From Azolla caroliniana (Eukaryota > Polypodiophyta), in contig JBHGNT010000009.1 of assembly GCA_043228905.1 (NCBI GenBank), positions 9,052,001 to 9,116,000 on the forward strand: a stretch of 64,000 nt of DNA, written 5' to 3'. The translations under genes and the position numbers were made by a program. Positions 11,153 through 21,824 of the stretch are shown here, in pieces (within the stretch, counting starts at the first letter, position 1; every line of letters starts with the position of its first letter). The notes beneath the pieces are model-generated. The model worked only from the letters and a program-made list of their open reading frames with translations. It made no database searches and had not been told where the DNA came from.

Positions 11153-12655
11153 ATGAATAGGACATTAAACCACCGCCACATGGCACGCAATGCTATTATA
11201 GTACACGACCTGCACATGCGGAGGCTCAAAAAAGGCGCCAAGATGCAGAGAGAAAAACCCCCACGCATTGAGACCTTCTCCTATCGCGAACCAAGGAGAA
11301 CAGACGCAGAGCGACGCGTGAAGATACATCGCAGAGAGCTCGCACACAGAGAACCCCCTCCCTCAGAACTTTCTCTCTCACATTCTCCCCACCATCAAAC
11401 CTCTCCGACGCTCTCCGACCTCGACGCAGAGATGGACTGCCAAACGTTGTCTGAAGCCGCCAAGAAATGGTTACGGCAGCACGGTCTGAAGGGTTTTTTA
11501 ACGATCATGGAGGCAACGCCACACAAGGAGGCCAAGAAGATTATAAAAGAAATCGACACGGAGGTGATCACGGAGGAGGCGATCCGTGCGTTAATAGGCC
11601 TTCCGGAGGGCGGTATCTACACGATTGACAATCCTACCCCCCGGCAACTCATCAAATATTTCGGTGAGTACTCTCTAGCCAGCAAGGGCTATAGGACATA
11701 GGGCGGCGAAGATATGCTATTCCGAGAAATTGCCCGTGTGCTCCACGAGTTCGGCCACGTGTACCCTCGAACCCCCGTCATGCCTCAGAACCGAGCAAGC
11801 TTGATCATCGCAACGTACAAAGGGGTCAAGGTAGATTGGCCGGTGTTGATCGCCGACGGGCTGTGTACGGCCATTGATATAGTAAGGGGAAAGGACGGCA
11901 AGGAAGGCTGAAAAATATGGCATGCAGTGACACAATGGCTCACCCTGTTGGCGCCACCGGTCGAGCCCGTCCAAACCAAGAAGCGGGGAAGAACAACGGA
12001 CAGCACCCCGAAACCTGCTTCGAAACGGCAACAACTGTTGGCTTCCAAGGCCACTAAGGGGAAGACTGCCGAAGCAGAGAAGGCGGCGAAGGAGCGCGCC
12101 AGCCGGAAGCGACCGACGGACACGCACGAGGAGACATCGGCACAGGCCTTGAAGAGCCCACTCCACCGACCGGTGCAACAGGAAACGGACACCTTGGCGA
12201 CAAGAATGAATGTCGGGACTCAGGCGGAAGAGATGGAGGAAGAACCCATGGAGCACCTCCAACGGCGGCTGGTGAAGAGCACCGCAGAATCAGCCGGGAA
12301 ACGTTCGGACCCACAGAAGGATGGAACACCCGCAACTCACGCTGAGCCACCCACGCCAAGGGAGGCACCGGAACCGGTCACAGAAGTCCCGGCACAACAG
12401 GTAGCACCGGCAAGCCCCGTCACCCAACAGCCGAAGATACAAAGGCCAACCGCCCAGCCGGCCAAGAACAAGCAGACAAGGGGCGACCAGACGAAACACA
12501 CTCAGAGCCGGAACGGCAAAGCAATCAGCTGGCAGAACCAGAAGCGCCGCTTGACGCAGAAAGGCGGGACCAGCCACCGGCAAGTGAGCCCATCAGCCAA
12601 CTCTCCATGCAAGCGCAACAACAGTGCACCGGCAGCCAATGGCTCCGGTGGATAG
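11153..12655 (+). pseudogene. Extra ORF downstream of integrase, N-terminal part
   Basis: One frame with in-frame stops at 11699-11701 (TAG) and 11909-11911 (TGA) runs from 11153 to 12655. The likely start is the ATG near 11431 (MDCQTLSEAAKKWL). A folded-looking first part contains AIRALIGLPEGGIYTID, LIKYFGEYSLASKGYRT and TYKGVKVDWPVLIADGL, loosely like the plant-transposon-associated domain often seen in accessory ORFs of Tat-like elements. A Lys/Pro/Thr-rich low-complexity region follows (about 11970-12640). I do not recognise a specific function. Its place between integrase and a candidate 3' LTR suggests a third, accessory retrotransposon ORF. Confidence 0.6.
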
Positions 12656-12780
12656 GAGACCAAATTGCCGGAGTAGTCGGATGCATAGAGGTTGAGGAAA
12701 GAGCGCAAACGGAACGATTTCTCGTCACAACCGATGAACTGGAGACGGCCCGGTCAAGGATCTGATGCCTGGAACAAGAC

Positions 12781-14163
12781 TTGGATCGGATCACAGGAGA
12801 TATGGCCAAAATGGCCTTAACCGCAACGCAGGTCCAAGCACCGGTGACTCCGGTTGATGTACAGAAGAATAAGACCCCAGAGACACAAACGGTCCCGGAG
12901 AAAGAGGCGGCGCAAGCCCAAGAGCTTGTGGTATTACGAGATGAGCTAGCCGCACAAGAAGCATTACGGAGCCGCAAACGCAACTTGAAGAAGGCAGCCA
13001 AAGAAGAATTAAGAAATACTGCTGAGAACCTTCGCCGTGCAGAGGAAAACCTGCGTAAAGGACATCATGCTTACAACCGGCTGAAGGAGGAAAAAGAGAA
13101 AGTGTTGCAGGAAAAAGACAAGCTGCGACGGATGGTGGAAACGGAAATCGAGCGGCTGAAGGAAGAGCTCCAACAACAAAAGGACCGGGAGGACTGCGCG
13201 CGCCGTCAGATAAACCAAAGGCTGAAGCAGAAGACCGATGATTTCGATCCTCTGCATCGGGATTACAAGCAACTAGAGACGGAGCATCAACAACGGATGG
13301 CCGAGCTCCGGCAAGAGGTTGATAAGGCCACAACGGCACTCGCCGAAGAACGAGCGGAAAGTTCCAGGCTATTGGAGGAAGCGGCGAATGCCCGGATGGA
13401 GCTCCACAAACAGAACCATGAAGACAAGGAAAGAGCGACAATGGTACTACAGAGGTTGCAAACAACCTATCAAACTCAATTGTCGCATTATAGGGAGCAG
13501 GAGGCGGACACGGTTCGAATCATCAAGCAGTTGAAGGAAGAGTGACAAGCCGCAGAAAATAAATCACAAATGGGAGCCGAACGGATCAAGTGCATCCTCT
13601 GGTCATGGCTCACTAAAACCAAAAGCTTGATTGATGATAGCTCTGTGCGTTGGTGGGCAAAATGGGCACAGAATACCGCGGAACTACAATTGCTTAGGGT
13701 GGACGTTGAAAATCGACGAAAGGAGGGCGACGACTGTTATATGCTGACCTCGGAGGACTTCACCACCATCAGGGACGAGCTGGCGGATGAACAGTTGGTG
13801 CAGGTCCGGCAGGTCGTATCTCAACTAGACGATGATCGGCTGGAGGCTCAAATCCAGTTCGAAAGCTATGAGCGGTCCCTGCTCCGGGAAGAAAAAGCGC
13901 GAAAGGCGGCAACGGTCAACCTTAGTGATGAGGAACCGTCGCCGGTGCAAAGACTGGAGGGGGAACAGGCCAGGGTCAGTCGGCCACAGACAACTCCGAC
14001 GGAGGAACCAACGATGGAAACACCGGTGCCAGAGCCACAAATGGAGCAGCAACCACAGCCACAAACGGAACAACAGCAACAGCCACAGTAGCAACAACAG
14101 ATTCCCGACGAGCCATTGGAAATTTTGGAGCAAAGCATTCGGGACATTTTGGACGAAGCATAA
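12781..14163 (+). pseudogene. Extra ORF downstream of integrase, coiled-coil C-terminal part
   Basis: This frame is offset from the preceding piece, so there is a frameshift or lost segment between 12655 and 12781. It encodes long charged heptad-like helix (about 12960-13545: many Glu, Lys, Gln, Leu; e.g. LRRAEENLRKG, EEKEKVLQEKDKLRR), then after a TGA at 13543-13545 the same frame continues through LWSWLTKTKSLIDD to a Gln/Pro/Glu-rich tail. A TAG at 14089-14091 fits a former CAG, and the natural end would be the TAA at 14161-14163. It is most likely the oligomerising part of the accessory protein. No enzyme motif is visible. Confidence 0.6.
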
Positions 14164-14199
14164 AAGGGGCCGGATAATGGGTTCGATGTACAAGGTACT

Positions 14200-14660
14200 A
14201 TCCCACGGGCGTGCCATGTGTTATCGGTCGGCAAAGAAAGCTAAAGGAGGTCCAAACCAGAGTGTGAAAGGAATAGTTATTTCGGAACTGTTGGAATTAG
14301 TAGTCTTAATATATACATATTAATATGTGGACGGACGGACCAGAATCGGTATGCCGATCCGGATCCGGAACGATACCGTGAAGGTGCCGGTTGGCACCGT
14401 TTTGTATTTCGCACCAGAGACCTATATAAAGGCCTGGTTACAATGTAATCAAGAGCGGATAATTAATAAAGCTTATGGTCTTAATCTTCAAGTGTTGATT
14501 ACCGTTCTGTAATTATTGTCATATCTTATGCGTGTTAATTATGGATGGCTAAGTAATCAATTAAGGTCTAATTAGGCGTTGTTCGTAAGTCATTCTGCCG
14601 TACCACCCTTTGGTGACGTGTCTTGAGTGGACACCCTATGTTAGGCTGTTGTCCGGCCCT
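14200..14660 (+). repeat. Candidate 3' LTR of the lineage-Y element, with TATA box
   Basis: After the accessory ORF comes non-coding DNA with a good TATA box (TATATAAA, 14423-14430), an AATTAATAAAG poly(A)-like signal near 14461-14472, and an end in …AATAACAACA near 14668, where Gypsy-2 coding sequence begins. The features suit an LTR of the + strand element, but no partner LTR is present to prove it. Confidence 0.4.
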
Positions 14661-15058
14661 AGCAATAACAACATAGACTCCCCAGTCCGTGACAAATGTC
14701 GTCTTCTCTTGGTCATCAGGATGCATGCATACCTGGTTATACCCACTGAAGCCGTCTAAAAAACTGTACATCTCATGTCCTGGGACGGCGTCCAGTACGC
14801 TATCGGTGAATGGTAAAGGGAATGCGTCCATAATGGTTACGGCGTTTAATTTTCGGTAATCCACGCATACCCGTATTTTGCCGTTTTTCTTTGGAACGAC
14901 TACTATCGGACTTAACCATGTGGCTTGTTTAACTAGCCGTATGAATCCCGCCTTTAGGATTTTGTCAATTTCTTCTTTTACGTGGGTCGCGTAGTTCGGA
15001 TTCATGCGGTAGCGGCGCTGCTGGACGGGTTTTGCGTCGGTTGCTAAATTGATCTTAT
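14655..15058 (-). pseudogene. Gypsy-2 reverse transcriptase, N-terminal fragment
   Basis: NPNYATHVKEEIDKILKAGF, IVVVPKKNGKIRVCVDYRKL and MYSFLDGFSGYNQ are the classic fingers and palm blocks of a Gypsy reverse transcriptase. The catalytic YxDD block is missing because the sequence diverges after VTDWGVYVV at about 14660; the residues up to 14568 are out of family. It is in the same frame as the protease region (15060-16019) but separated by a TAA at 15060-15062 where CAA (FYQHKINL) is expected. Confidence 0.85.
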
Positions 15059-15059
15059 G

Positions 15060-16019
15060 TTAATAGAACTTGGGATCTAACCCCTTCATGTCCTTGTGAG
15101 CCCAAGCGAACACATCTTTATATTTCTTGAGTAGTGCGATCATTGTATTTCTCTGGTCTGGCCTTAATTCCTTTGCGATGGAGAGGAAACGGGGTTCTGA
15201 CTCTGTACCCACGTTTACTTCTTCCAAGGCGGAGGCGATGACTCGTCGTGAAATTTCCATTTCCCTTTCGAATGCCGCCCGTGCTCTACTGAGTTCCAAT
15301 ATGGACTCCGGGTTTGGTTCGTAAGCCTTGTCGTGGAGAATAGTGGTCGTGGCATATTCTGTTGCGGTTGCAATGATGTCGATTTCGAACAGCGAAATGA
15401 TCCGAGGGTGCTCGTCTAGGTATGCCTCTAATTCTGCATCCTCCACCCCAGCTAACATATTTATATATTCCGCGTATAGTGGTGTTATACCCTTGATTTG
15501 TGGCGTGCTTCCTTTCGTAGGTATGCGAACCTTAGTGCGTCCGTGTCGGAAACTGATACACTTGTGTTGCCAGCTCTGCTTGATATTTGCTGCCCGAAGC
15601 CACGGTCTGCCCAGAAGCACAGGGTACGCCCCTGGGGTTTCCAAGGCGAGGACGACCGCCGAGATGTCGAAGCAATGTCTGCCCACGATAATGCCTATCT
15701 TGCGAATTAACCCCAATGGTCGTACTGAGCGGGTATCTGCCATTCGGAGCCAAAATGGGCAAGCCTCCGATTCTGAAATGCCTAACTGCTCGCAAGTTTT
15801 CACGCTAATTACATTAACGCCTGAGTCACCATCGATTACGCATCCAGGAATTTCTTGTCCATGTAATATCAATGTAATAGCCGGGTTGTGGTGATCCATT
15901 ACAGGCGATCCGTCGCTAATGTCCGTAAGGTTTGTAGCGACGCTCACCCCGGGTATGCCCGTCACCCGTTCTTCCATGGTTTGGCGGAAGCGTGGGACTA
16001 GCTGCAGCAACTTCTCCAT
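15060..16019 (-). pseudogene. Gypsy-2 protease and linker region
   Basis: An open stretch of about 319 codons. It includes the protease site GCVIDGDSGVNVISV (about 15790-15840; related copies have DGGS), PFWLRMADTRSVRP, GRPWLRAA near 15605 and then a linker with LSRARAAFEREMEISRRV, ending KKYKDVFAWAHKDMKGLDPKF before the reverse transcriptase. A frameshift near 16045-16070 separates it from gag. Whether DGDSG is active cannot be judged, and the element is dead anyway. Confidence 0.8.
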
Positions 16020-16044
16020 GGTTAACGTTATCTCGCAGCCCGCT

Positions 16045-17730
16045 AATGCCTGCCAAATAGGGTCTGGGGCCGATCATTCATCCTTCGCTCGCTCCATCGT
16101 ATTCGCGGACTGCTTCCGCATGCGCTCTGTATTGGTCGCGTTAGCTTTTTCCACCCATGCCTGGGCTTGTCGTCGTATCTCATCTTGCGCGGCCCAATCA
16201 GCCGTTTTTGTTTGCTGGCGTGTCGTGACTTGCTGCACTTCCGCCGTAATCGTATTGACGGCGGGCCCCTTGCCCTTACGTGTTGGGCATTGCGCGGCAT
16301 AATGTCCGGGCTACTGACAAACAAAACAATGGATGCTCGATTTGCCCTTCTCGGCTCCTTGTAGTGTGTGCCGATCCCCTGGTGTGACTTGCTTCTCACG
16401 ATCCGGCCTCGTTTGTCGGAACGCACGCGGTGGTTGTTGTTGGTCCCGGCGTGGTTCTTGGTGTCGCTCATCTCCCGAGCTTTCGTCATATCGCCGGTGG
16501 TCTCGATATTGCCGCGGCTTCCCACGATAATCATTGAAGCCGCCACGTTTGTTTGTCGGCCGGTGATTCTCATAGCATCGGCCCCTTTAGCATAACTCGG
16601 AGGTCCACAGTAATCCTCATCCTCTGGTTCGTCTTCCTAGGAATCGTTGTGATTCCGGCGATTCCGGTGGTGCCGGTCGTCACGTGGGTTGCGATCCACA
16701 TACCGTGGTCGGTCTTCTTGCCTCCTTTGTTTAGTACGGTGTGGGGGACGTTGTGTGTCCATGTTGCGTACTATGCGAGCAGCTCTGTTCAACATATTGT
16801 ATTCGCATTGGTCGACTGTGTGAGCCTTCGAGTGGCAGATTGGGCAGTGGATTCGCATGTTGCACTCCACTACAGAATGCCCCGAGTTCAAGCAAATCGT
16901 GCACTGGATTGCTTGAAGAAACTGTCGTTCCTCGTCCTGGGATAATGCTTGTTGTAAGGAGGACATAGAAAACCTTTCCTCCTCCTCGTCCAACTCGAGT
17001 TGTAACGCTCGTTCAATGACCATATCCGTTGTTTCCCCTTTCACGCTAGTGTTGTTGAGCATTGTCTGTATGGGTCGACGTAATGCTGCCAGAAATGTCT
17101 CTCGAGCCTCGTCCTCCGCGGGGCTCCGTTCTAGTTTCCGCCGTAAATTTTGGAAACGTAAGCTGAAGTCTGCGATCATCTCAGTCGGCAGTTGCTTAAT
17201 CGTGTAGAACTATCCGAGGATTTCGCGTTGTGGAACCCTCCGATGGAAGAACCACAAGAAGGCGGACTGCAGCTGATCGAAGGTCGTGATTGCTGGCAAA
17301 TCCATCTGCGAATGCCAAAATGCCTCTCGCCCATCCAATGTTAACCCGAACTCCGTCATTTTCGACTGGTGCGCTACCACCTCAGAAAGGCTCTACGCCA
17401 TGTGGTTCGCATTCCAAACATTGAGGAACATGCGAATATGGGTTGCGGCATCGGTTTCGCCGTTAAAACAGGGATAGGCAAAGGCCATGCTGGGGGCTAT
17501 GGCGGGTCGGGAAAGACCACAATGTTGCTGTGATGAGCGTGCTACCCGCGTATCATCGAGGTATTTGGAGAGCGAAGAATCACCTTTGTAATCACGACAT
17601 GTAGTACTGACGTCGCTGAGGCGAGGCTTTTGCCGTGTGTGTTCCTCTGCCTGGCGTGTGACGGACCTTATGATTGGCCAGTCATGTCGTGTTGGTTCTC
17701 TGGGGCGTCTACGGCTAAACATCCATTTGT
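16045..17730 (-). pseudogene. Gypsy-2 gag relic
   Basis: The first true ATG is near 17727 (MFSRRRPREPTRH). The frame contains FNGETDAATHIRMFLNVWNA, a stop near 17393, then FGLTLDGREAFWH, and the open piece 16637-17179 with a helical capsid tail and the paired array CTICLNSGHSVVEC…CPICHSKAHTVDQC (about 16810-16900). An RDDR/His-rich linker and a knuckle (CFVCQ-stop-PGHYAAQC, near 16290-16335) follow in the continuing frame. Gag would coat the genomic RNA. The open frame 16043-16573 is mostly an out-of-frame shadow of the linker. Confidence 0.8.
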
Positions 17731-17776
17731 CGTTGTTCGTCTGTGAGAAGACATAGATCACCAAGCGTGCCAAAAG

Positions 17777-18240
17777 TGTTACCGATTAGGAACACGGTTT
17801 GCAGTCAATCCTTCGACCTAGACCTCCAAGTGACTGTGAAACAACGAATGGTGGCGTCTGTGTGTAATACGTAGGGGAATGTTCCCCGTAACCTAGCAGT
17901 GTATAAGGGAGACAGCTACAACTGACTCCTTATCAGGGGTTACACGCTCACGTTCTTACTTCTACACTCTCAGGTATTCCAGACACACAGTAGATTAGCC
18001 GTGCTATACACAGATATCAAAGAAGATAGAATTCTATTACGATACGCTTCTTTACATTCCAAAATTACACGCTCCCTCTATTAGAGGTTTTCTGCCCTTT
18101 ATATACGCAGGGTCTTTTAGCCATTCACGCTTCCTACATGAACTGTTACATGCGTTACAATCTTATATAAACTATTTCCTATTCCTGCGCTCTTGTCCGT
18201 CGGTTACTATTCTAGCAGACAACAACAATCCTCGTCAACA
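17777..18240 (-). repeat. 5' LTR of Gypsy-2 (464 bp)
   Basis: On the - strand it starts TGTTGACGAGGATTG (18240) and ends CTAATCGGTAACA (17777), i.e. TG…CA. It is followed at once by CTTTTGGCACGCTTGGTG, the expected primer-site position, and then gag. The flanking 5 bp on the outer side are TTACA (18241-18245); the matching copy is not present because the 3' half of the element is lost. Confidence 0.7.
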
Positions 18241-18568
18241 TTACATAAACTAGAATCCTCATGATTTGTAACTACTTTATTATTTTGTAGTCTACCTAAG
18301 TTAAAAGGCTCGATCGAAAAAAGTGAATTCGAACTTTGCCCAACATCATCGTTGGACTCTCCATGGTACCGTTTATTATTTATATGGTTATATTCCTCGA
18401 TAGAGAATAACGAGTTATCAGATCATTTAAAAGGCTCAATGGAGAATAGAGAATTTTTACTCGAGGTTGAGGACGTCTCAATTAAGGCTAACTAAGCTCA
18501 ACTAAGTCAAAATAGCTCAAAATTTTCTCTTCTAAAATAATTTTTAAAAAAAACTTAATCAAAAAAAT

Positions 18569-18577
18569 TATATAAAG
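18569..18577 (+). promoter_or_regulatory. TATA box of the 18678 gene relic
   Basis: TATATAAAG stands about 109 bp before the first ATG of the exon-intron relic, in an AT-rich stretch outside the Gypsy-2 LTR. Spacing suits a transcript start near 18600 and a short 5' UTR. Confidence 0.5.
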
Positions 18578-18677
18578 GAAAGCCCTCTTCTCATTATCAT
18601 TATTGCATTCAAGAGCACAGAGCATCCCAAACCTTCTGTTTTCGCCTCCCCGGTCAACTCGAGACGACATTAGCAAC

Positions 18678-20265
18678 ATGAACAAGGAAAAGAAAATTGT
18701 CAGGTATCTTCTTTTAATTGTTTTTTAAGATTCTCTAAAAATTCCCAAAAGATTCCATTTTATTTTTGTTCATTTTTTGCAGCGAGAACTCGATGCAGTG
18801 CAGCGAGTTCCCGTTGAAAGCCACCCTCTTTCAATGGGAATCCTCACTTCACAGCAAAATCGGATTCGAGAAAATATTGAAAAGACTAAGCTTGTCCGTA
18901 AGGGACAACTATTTCATTTACCAATTTGTTCTATTCAAAAGCCACCAATTGACCTAGATATAGGACGATGAGCTCTAGAGATAAGAGAGCCACATTCAGT
19001 GCATGTTCAGAATTTGAAAAGCAAAATGAAGATAAATCCACATGCTACTGTAGTGCCATTCTTAGTAATGGTAGACCCAGATCAGTGCCCAACTGTAGCT
19101 GACTTCAAGTACAGTTCGGCTTATGATTACATAAACTATGAGATTGGAGGATCCCACTCTACTGAAGCCTGATGTCAACTTGTCAAAGAGTATCCTCTTA
19201 CCCCGTTCTTCAAATATGCAGAATGTAAAGTGTATCTTGGGCTTACACATGAAGAAGCCAAGTTGCTAGCTTAGGATCACAATAATGATAATGGCTATAG
19301 ACAGAAGATGTTATGTACAGAGCGTATCAAGTTCTTTCATCACGAGTACCTTGATGTTTTGCAAAAATTTGGTCCTAGGCTGCATCCTGGATTGCAACGA
19401 CATTGTCTGCTTGAAGTGGGGATAGCAGTTGACGAAAGCACAAAGTCTGAAGGCCTGAGGAAGTATGACTCATGGTTTCAACGTGCTTTCAGAACAAGGG
19501 AGGTGTGGGACCTCTAGGATCGAATTTTTAGTATGTGGGAGCGAAAAGAGATAAAGGGCCAACGATCAAAGAAGGCTAAGTTGGACCCTCAAGTGGAGAT
19601 AATGTCTAAGTCACGTAAAAGTGACTTAGTGATAAACGAATTAGCCGAGGACATGAAGTTGCATCCTTGGCGGTCATTGCAAGGGATAAAAGATGACAGA
19701 TTATTCATATTTGTTTGTATCAAGAGTGGCCACCAAGGAGTTCATCTTAGATGAAATGGTCACAGAGTTTCAAAAGTGAGTATTCTATGTGATGATTGTT
19801 TTTCATTGGATTACTTTGTTAATTTGCTCTTTATTCTAAACTTAACATGTAATGTTTTTTAACCATAAGGTTTATATGAAGATACAAGAGTTGATGATGA
19901 AAAACTTGTCCCTGCCTACGTGGGACGAAGTGGAGCGGTAGTGCCCAAAAATATCACCATACCAAGCACTTGAAGAATTTTTCATTGTATTTAGAGAATG
20001 GGTAAGTGTGTTTATATCTTCTATAGTTGATATTAAGATAATGCGCATTTTCTTATAAATCTTATAATTGCATAAACCGCCTCGCTCAAAAAAGTGGGTG
20101 ACAATAATGAAGGCATCCCAAGTGCATTCTTCACCCATTTTGAACAAGCCAAGTACGAAAAGCGAATGACGAAAGGAAAAGAGCTAGAGGTGCCCGAAGA
20201 CTTGGACATGGTAAAAAGTTTTTTGCACAAGGTTGACCCTTTCTGCCAATTGTATTATAGTGTAT
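18678..20265 (+). pseudogene. Relic of a multi-exon gene with a ParB/Srx-like region, fused to Copia-B at its 3' end
   Basis: A short first exon (ATG 18678) ends at CAG|GTATCT (18704), and TTTTTGCAG ends the intron at 18782. From 18783 one frame runs to about 19775, broken by stops at 18969, 19170, 19272, 19515 and 19752. It reads HATVVPFLVMVDPDQCPT, INYEIGGSHSTEA, VYLGLTHEEAKLLA and DHNNDNGYRQKM. GG(H/S)xxxA followed by an LTxEEAxxLA helix recalls the ParB/sulfiredoxin fold; this is pattern resemblance only. Further donors at 19776 (GTGAGT) and 20002 (GTAAGT) and an acceptor near 19869 outline a third exon. A fourth coding piece (about 20095-20260, GDNNEGIPSAFFTHFEQAKY) then runs into Copia integrase sequence. 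Exon 1 and exon 2 phases do not match, so a shift or another start is needed. Confidence 0.55.
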
Positions 20266-21369
20266 ATAATGGTGCTCGAGGTAGCACGTGCCATGATGCA
20301 TGAGAACCACATGCCAAATTTCAATTCGGCCGAAGCGGCAGCCACGGCCGTGTATCTCATGAATCGATGCACCACCAATGGAGTGCATGAGCTAATTCCA
20401 TACGAGCTCCTCATCGAAAGGAAGCCGATCATGTCGCACCTCAAGTTGTTCGGAAGCATTGTGAATGTACGCATCCCGAACAAACAACGACAGAAGCCCA
20501 ACGTGAAGTCGGAGGAATGTATCCTCATAGGATATTTGTCCCAGAAGAAGGCATACAAGTGCTACAACCCTTCTACCTGAGCGGTTCGGGTAAGTCGAGA
20601 CGTAGTCTTCAACGAGTCCGCATCCTGGTACGCACCAGAGACAACTTCGACTCTGACTCCGCTCGACCCGGAATTCGCCGAACAAGAGGTAGAAGATGGA
20701 GATCACTTCGAACACATGTTCGAAGAAAGTCCGATTACAACAAGGCTTAGTGGGCCACAAGAGCCCCCGCGTGACCCAAGCACGTGACAACCAAGTACGA
20801 CCTTGGACAAAGGCAAAGGTAAGATGCCCAAATACGAAGTCGACCTCCCCGACGACAGTGATTCAGATGCGCCGGCTCACTCACTAGACAGTGAGTTTGG
20901 TGTACCCATCATGCGAACACCCGGAGTAAAGAAGGCGCTCACATTGGCGAACGAAAAACTTCAACGCTCATCTAGAGCTAAGAACCCCGTCACTCGGCTC
21001 AGCTACAACGAGTATATGGCCCATCACTATGCCTTCACGATGAAGGTAGCAGCCAAACAAGAGCCCAAGAGCTCCACCGAAGCAGCTCGTAACCCACGAT
21101 GGGTGGAACCGAGATTGTCTCGGAAAGGCCGAAGAAAGCCAAAGGTCGGACGGGAAGCCGACAAAAGCCAACACGGATGTCAAACGCCTCACACTTGAGC
21201 TTGAGGGGGCGTGTTAAGAGATCAAGCTCAACTTAGTTTAGTTATTTCGTCAACCATGTAACTTCACAGTAACTTAGACAGAATCTAGTTAGGAGTGTTG
21301 ACTATAACGCCTTAAATAGGACCTTGTACTTAAGTGGGATATTCTAGATCCTCCACTCCTAAGTACATT
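20266..21369 (+). mobile_element. Copia-B2 fragment: integrase tail, linker and first part of its 3' LTR
   Basis: It starts abruptly inside integrase (VLEVARAMMHENHMP; compare the same block at 43885-43930 in Copia-B1), continues VYLMNR, LKLFGSIVNVRIP, SEECILIGYLSQKKAYKCYN, a TGA at 20578-20580, then the acidic linker and the first reverse-transcriptase-proximal block (YNEYMAHHYAFTMKVA). At about 21105 it jumps to the 3' untranslated part, so reverse transcriptase and RNase H are deleted. TTGAGGGGGCG (21201-21211) is the polypurine tract. The LTR begins TGTTAAGAGATCAAGC at 21212 and is interrupted at 21369 by Gypsy-3; it resumes at 28237. Confidence 0.88.
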
Positions 21370-21824
21370 TATTATAGATCATAGTACTAATGTAAGCTTA
21401 AGATAAGGATAATGAAAAGATAGATAGAAAGGAGAAAGAGAAAGAAGGGTGCCGATCCACCCGACCACCCCCGAGCGAAGGGATCGAGACGGACTCGAGC
21501 CTCGATCGGCGTCCCATACCACCGCCGTGGCGTCGAGTCGTACCTGGTGCTGGCGCGCTCGCTACAAGAGTTGACCCACCACACGAGCAGAGTCTCGATG
21601 TAGTCCAAAGATCCTCAAATGAGGGTAGCTAGGCCTCTTATTTATAGCGAAACCCAAGGCCCCCAGGCAAGTTCACACTTGACCTAATGGGTTGTCTCAA
21701 TCCCGAGGATTAAAAGTAATCCTCCCCTTCTTTACACTCTCATTTAACCCTCACACTTATCCACGTGTATAGAATACTACGGTAAATTCTTACCACGGGA
21801 TATTATATGGTCATGCCCGTAACA
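21370..21824 (-). repeat. 3' LTR of Gypsy-3 (455 bp)
   Basis: On the - strand it starts TGTTACGGGCATGACC (21824) and ends GATCTATAATA (21370), so the termini are TG…TA rather than TG…CA. The polypurine tract TAAAGAGGGGGAGTA lies just upstream (21838-21825). A TATA box CTATAAATA is at 21647-21639, so transcription would start about 30 bp further on, inside the 156-bp segment (21623-21468) that the 5' LTR lacks. The polyprotein stop codon falls inside this LTR. Confidence 0.93.

Larger units (their letters stand above)
14655..18240 (-). mobile_element. Gypsy-2, Ty3/Gypsy relic with 5' LTR, truncated in reverse transcriptase
   Basis: On the - strand: 5' LTR (18240-17777), gag, His/Cys array, zinc knuckle, protease, linker and the start of reverse transcriptase, which breaks off near 14660 after TDWGVYVV. 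The rest of pol and the 3' LTR are absent. Several stops and frameshifts occur. The group is the same as Gypsy-1 at 4442-7250. Confidence 0.85.

Noticed and set aside
12054-13465. Long minus-strand open frames opposite the accessory ORF
   Set aside because: They mirror the Lys/Glu/Gln-rich plus-strand coding sequence and show no family motif.
15790-15840. Protease site DGDSG/DGGS instead of DTG as a new enzyme type
   Set aside because: DGGS is common in plant Gypsy elements of Tat-like groups, and the D in Gypsy-2 is best seen as decay.
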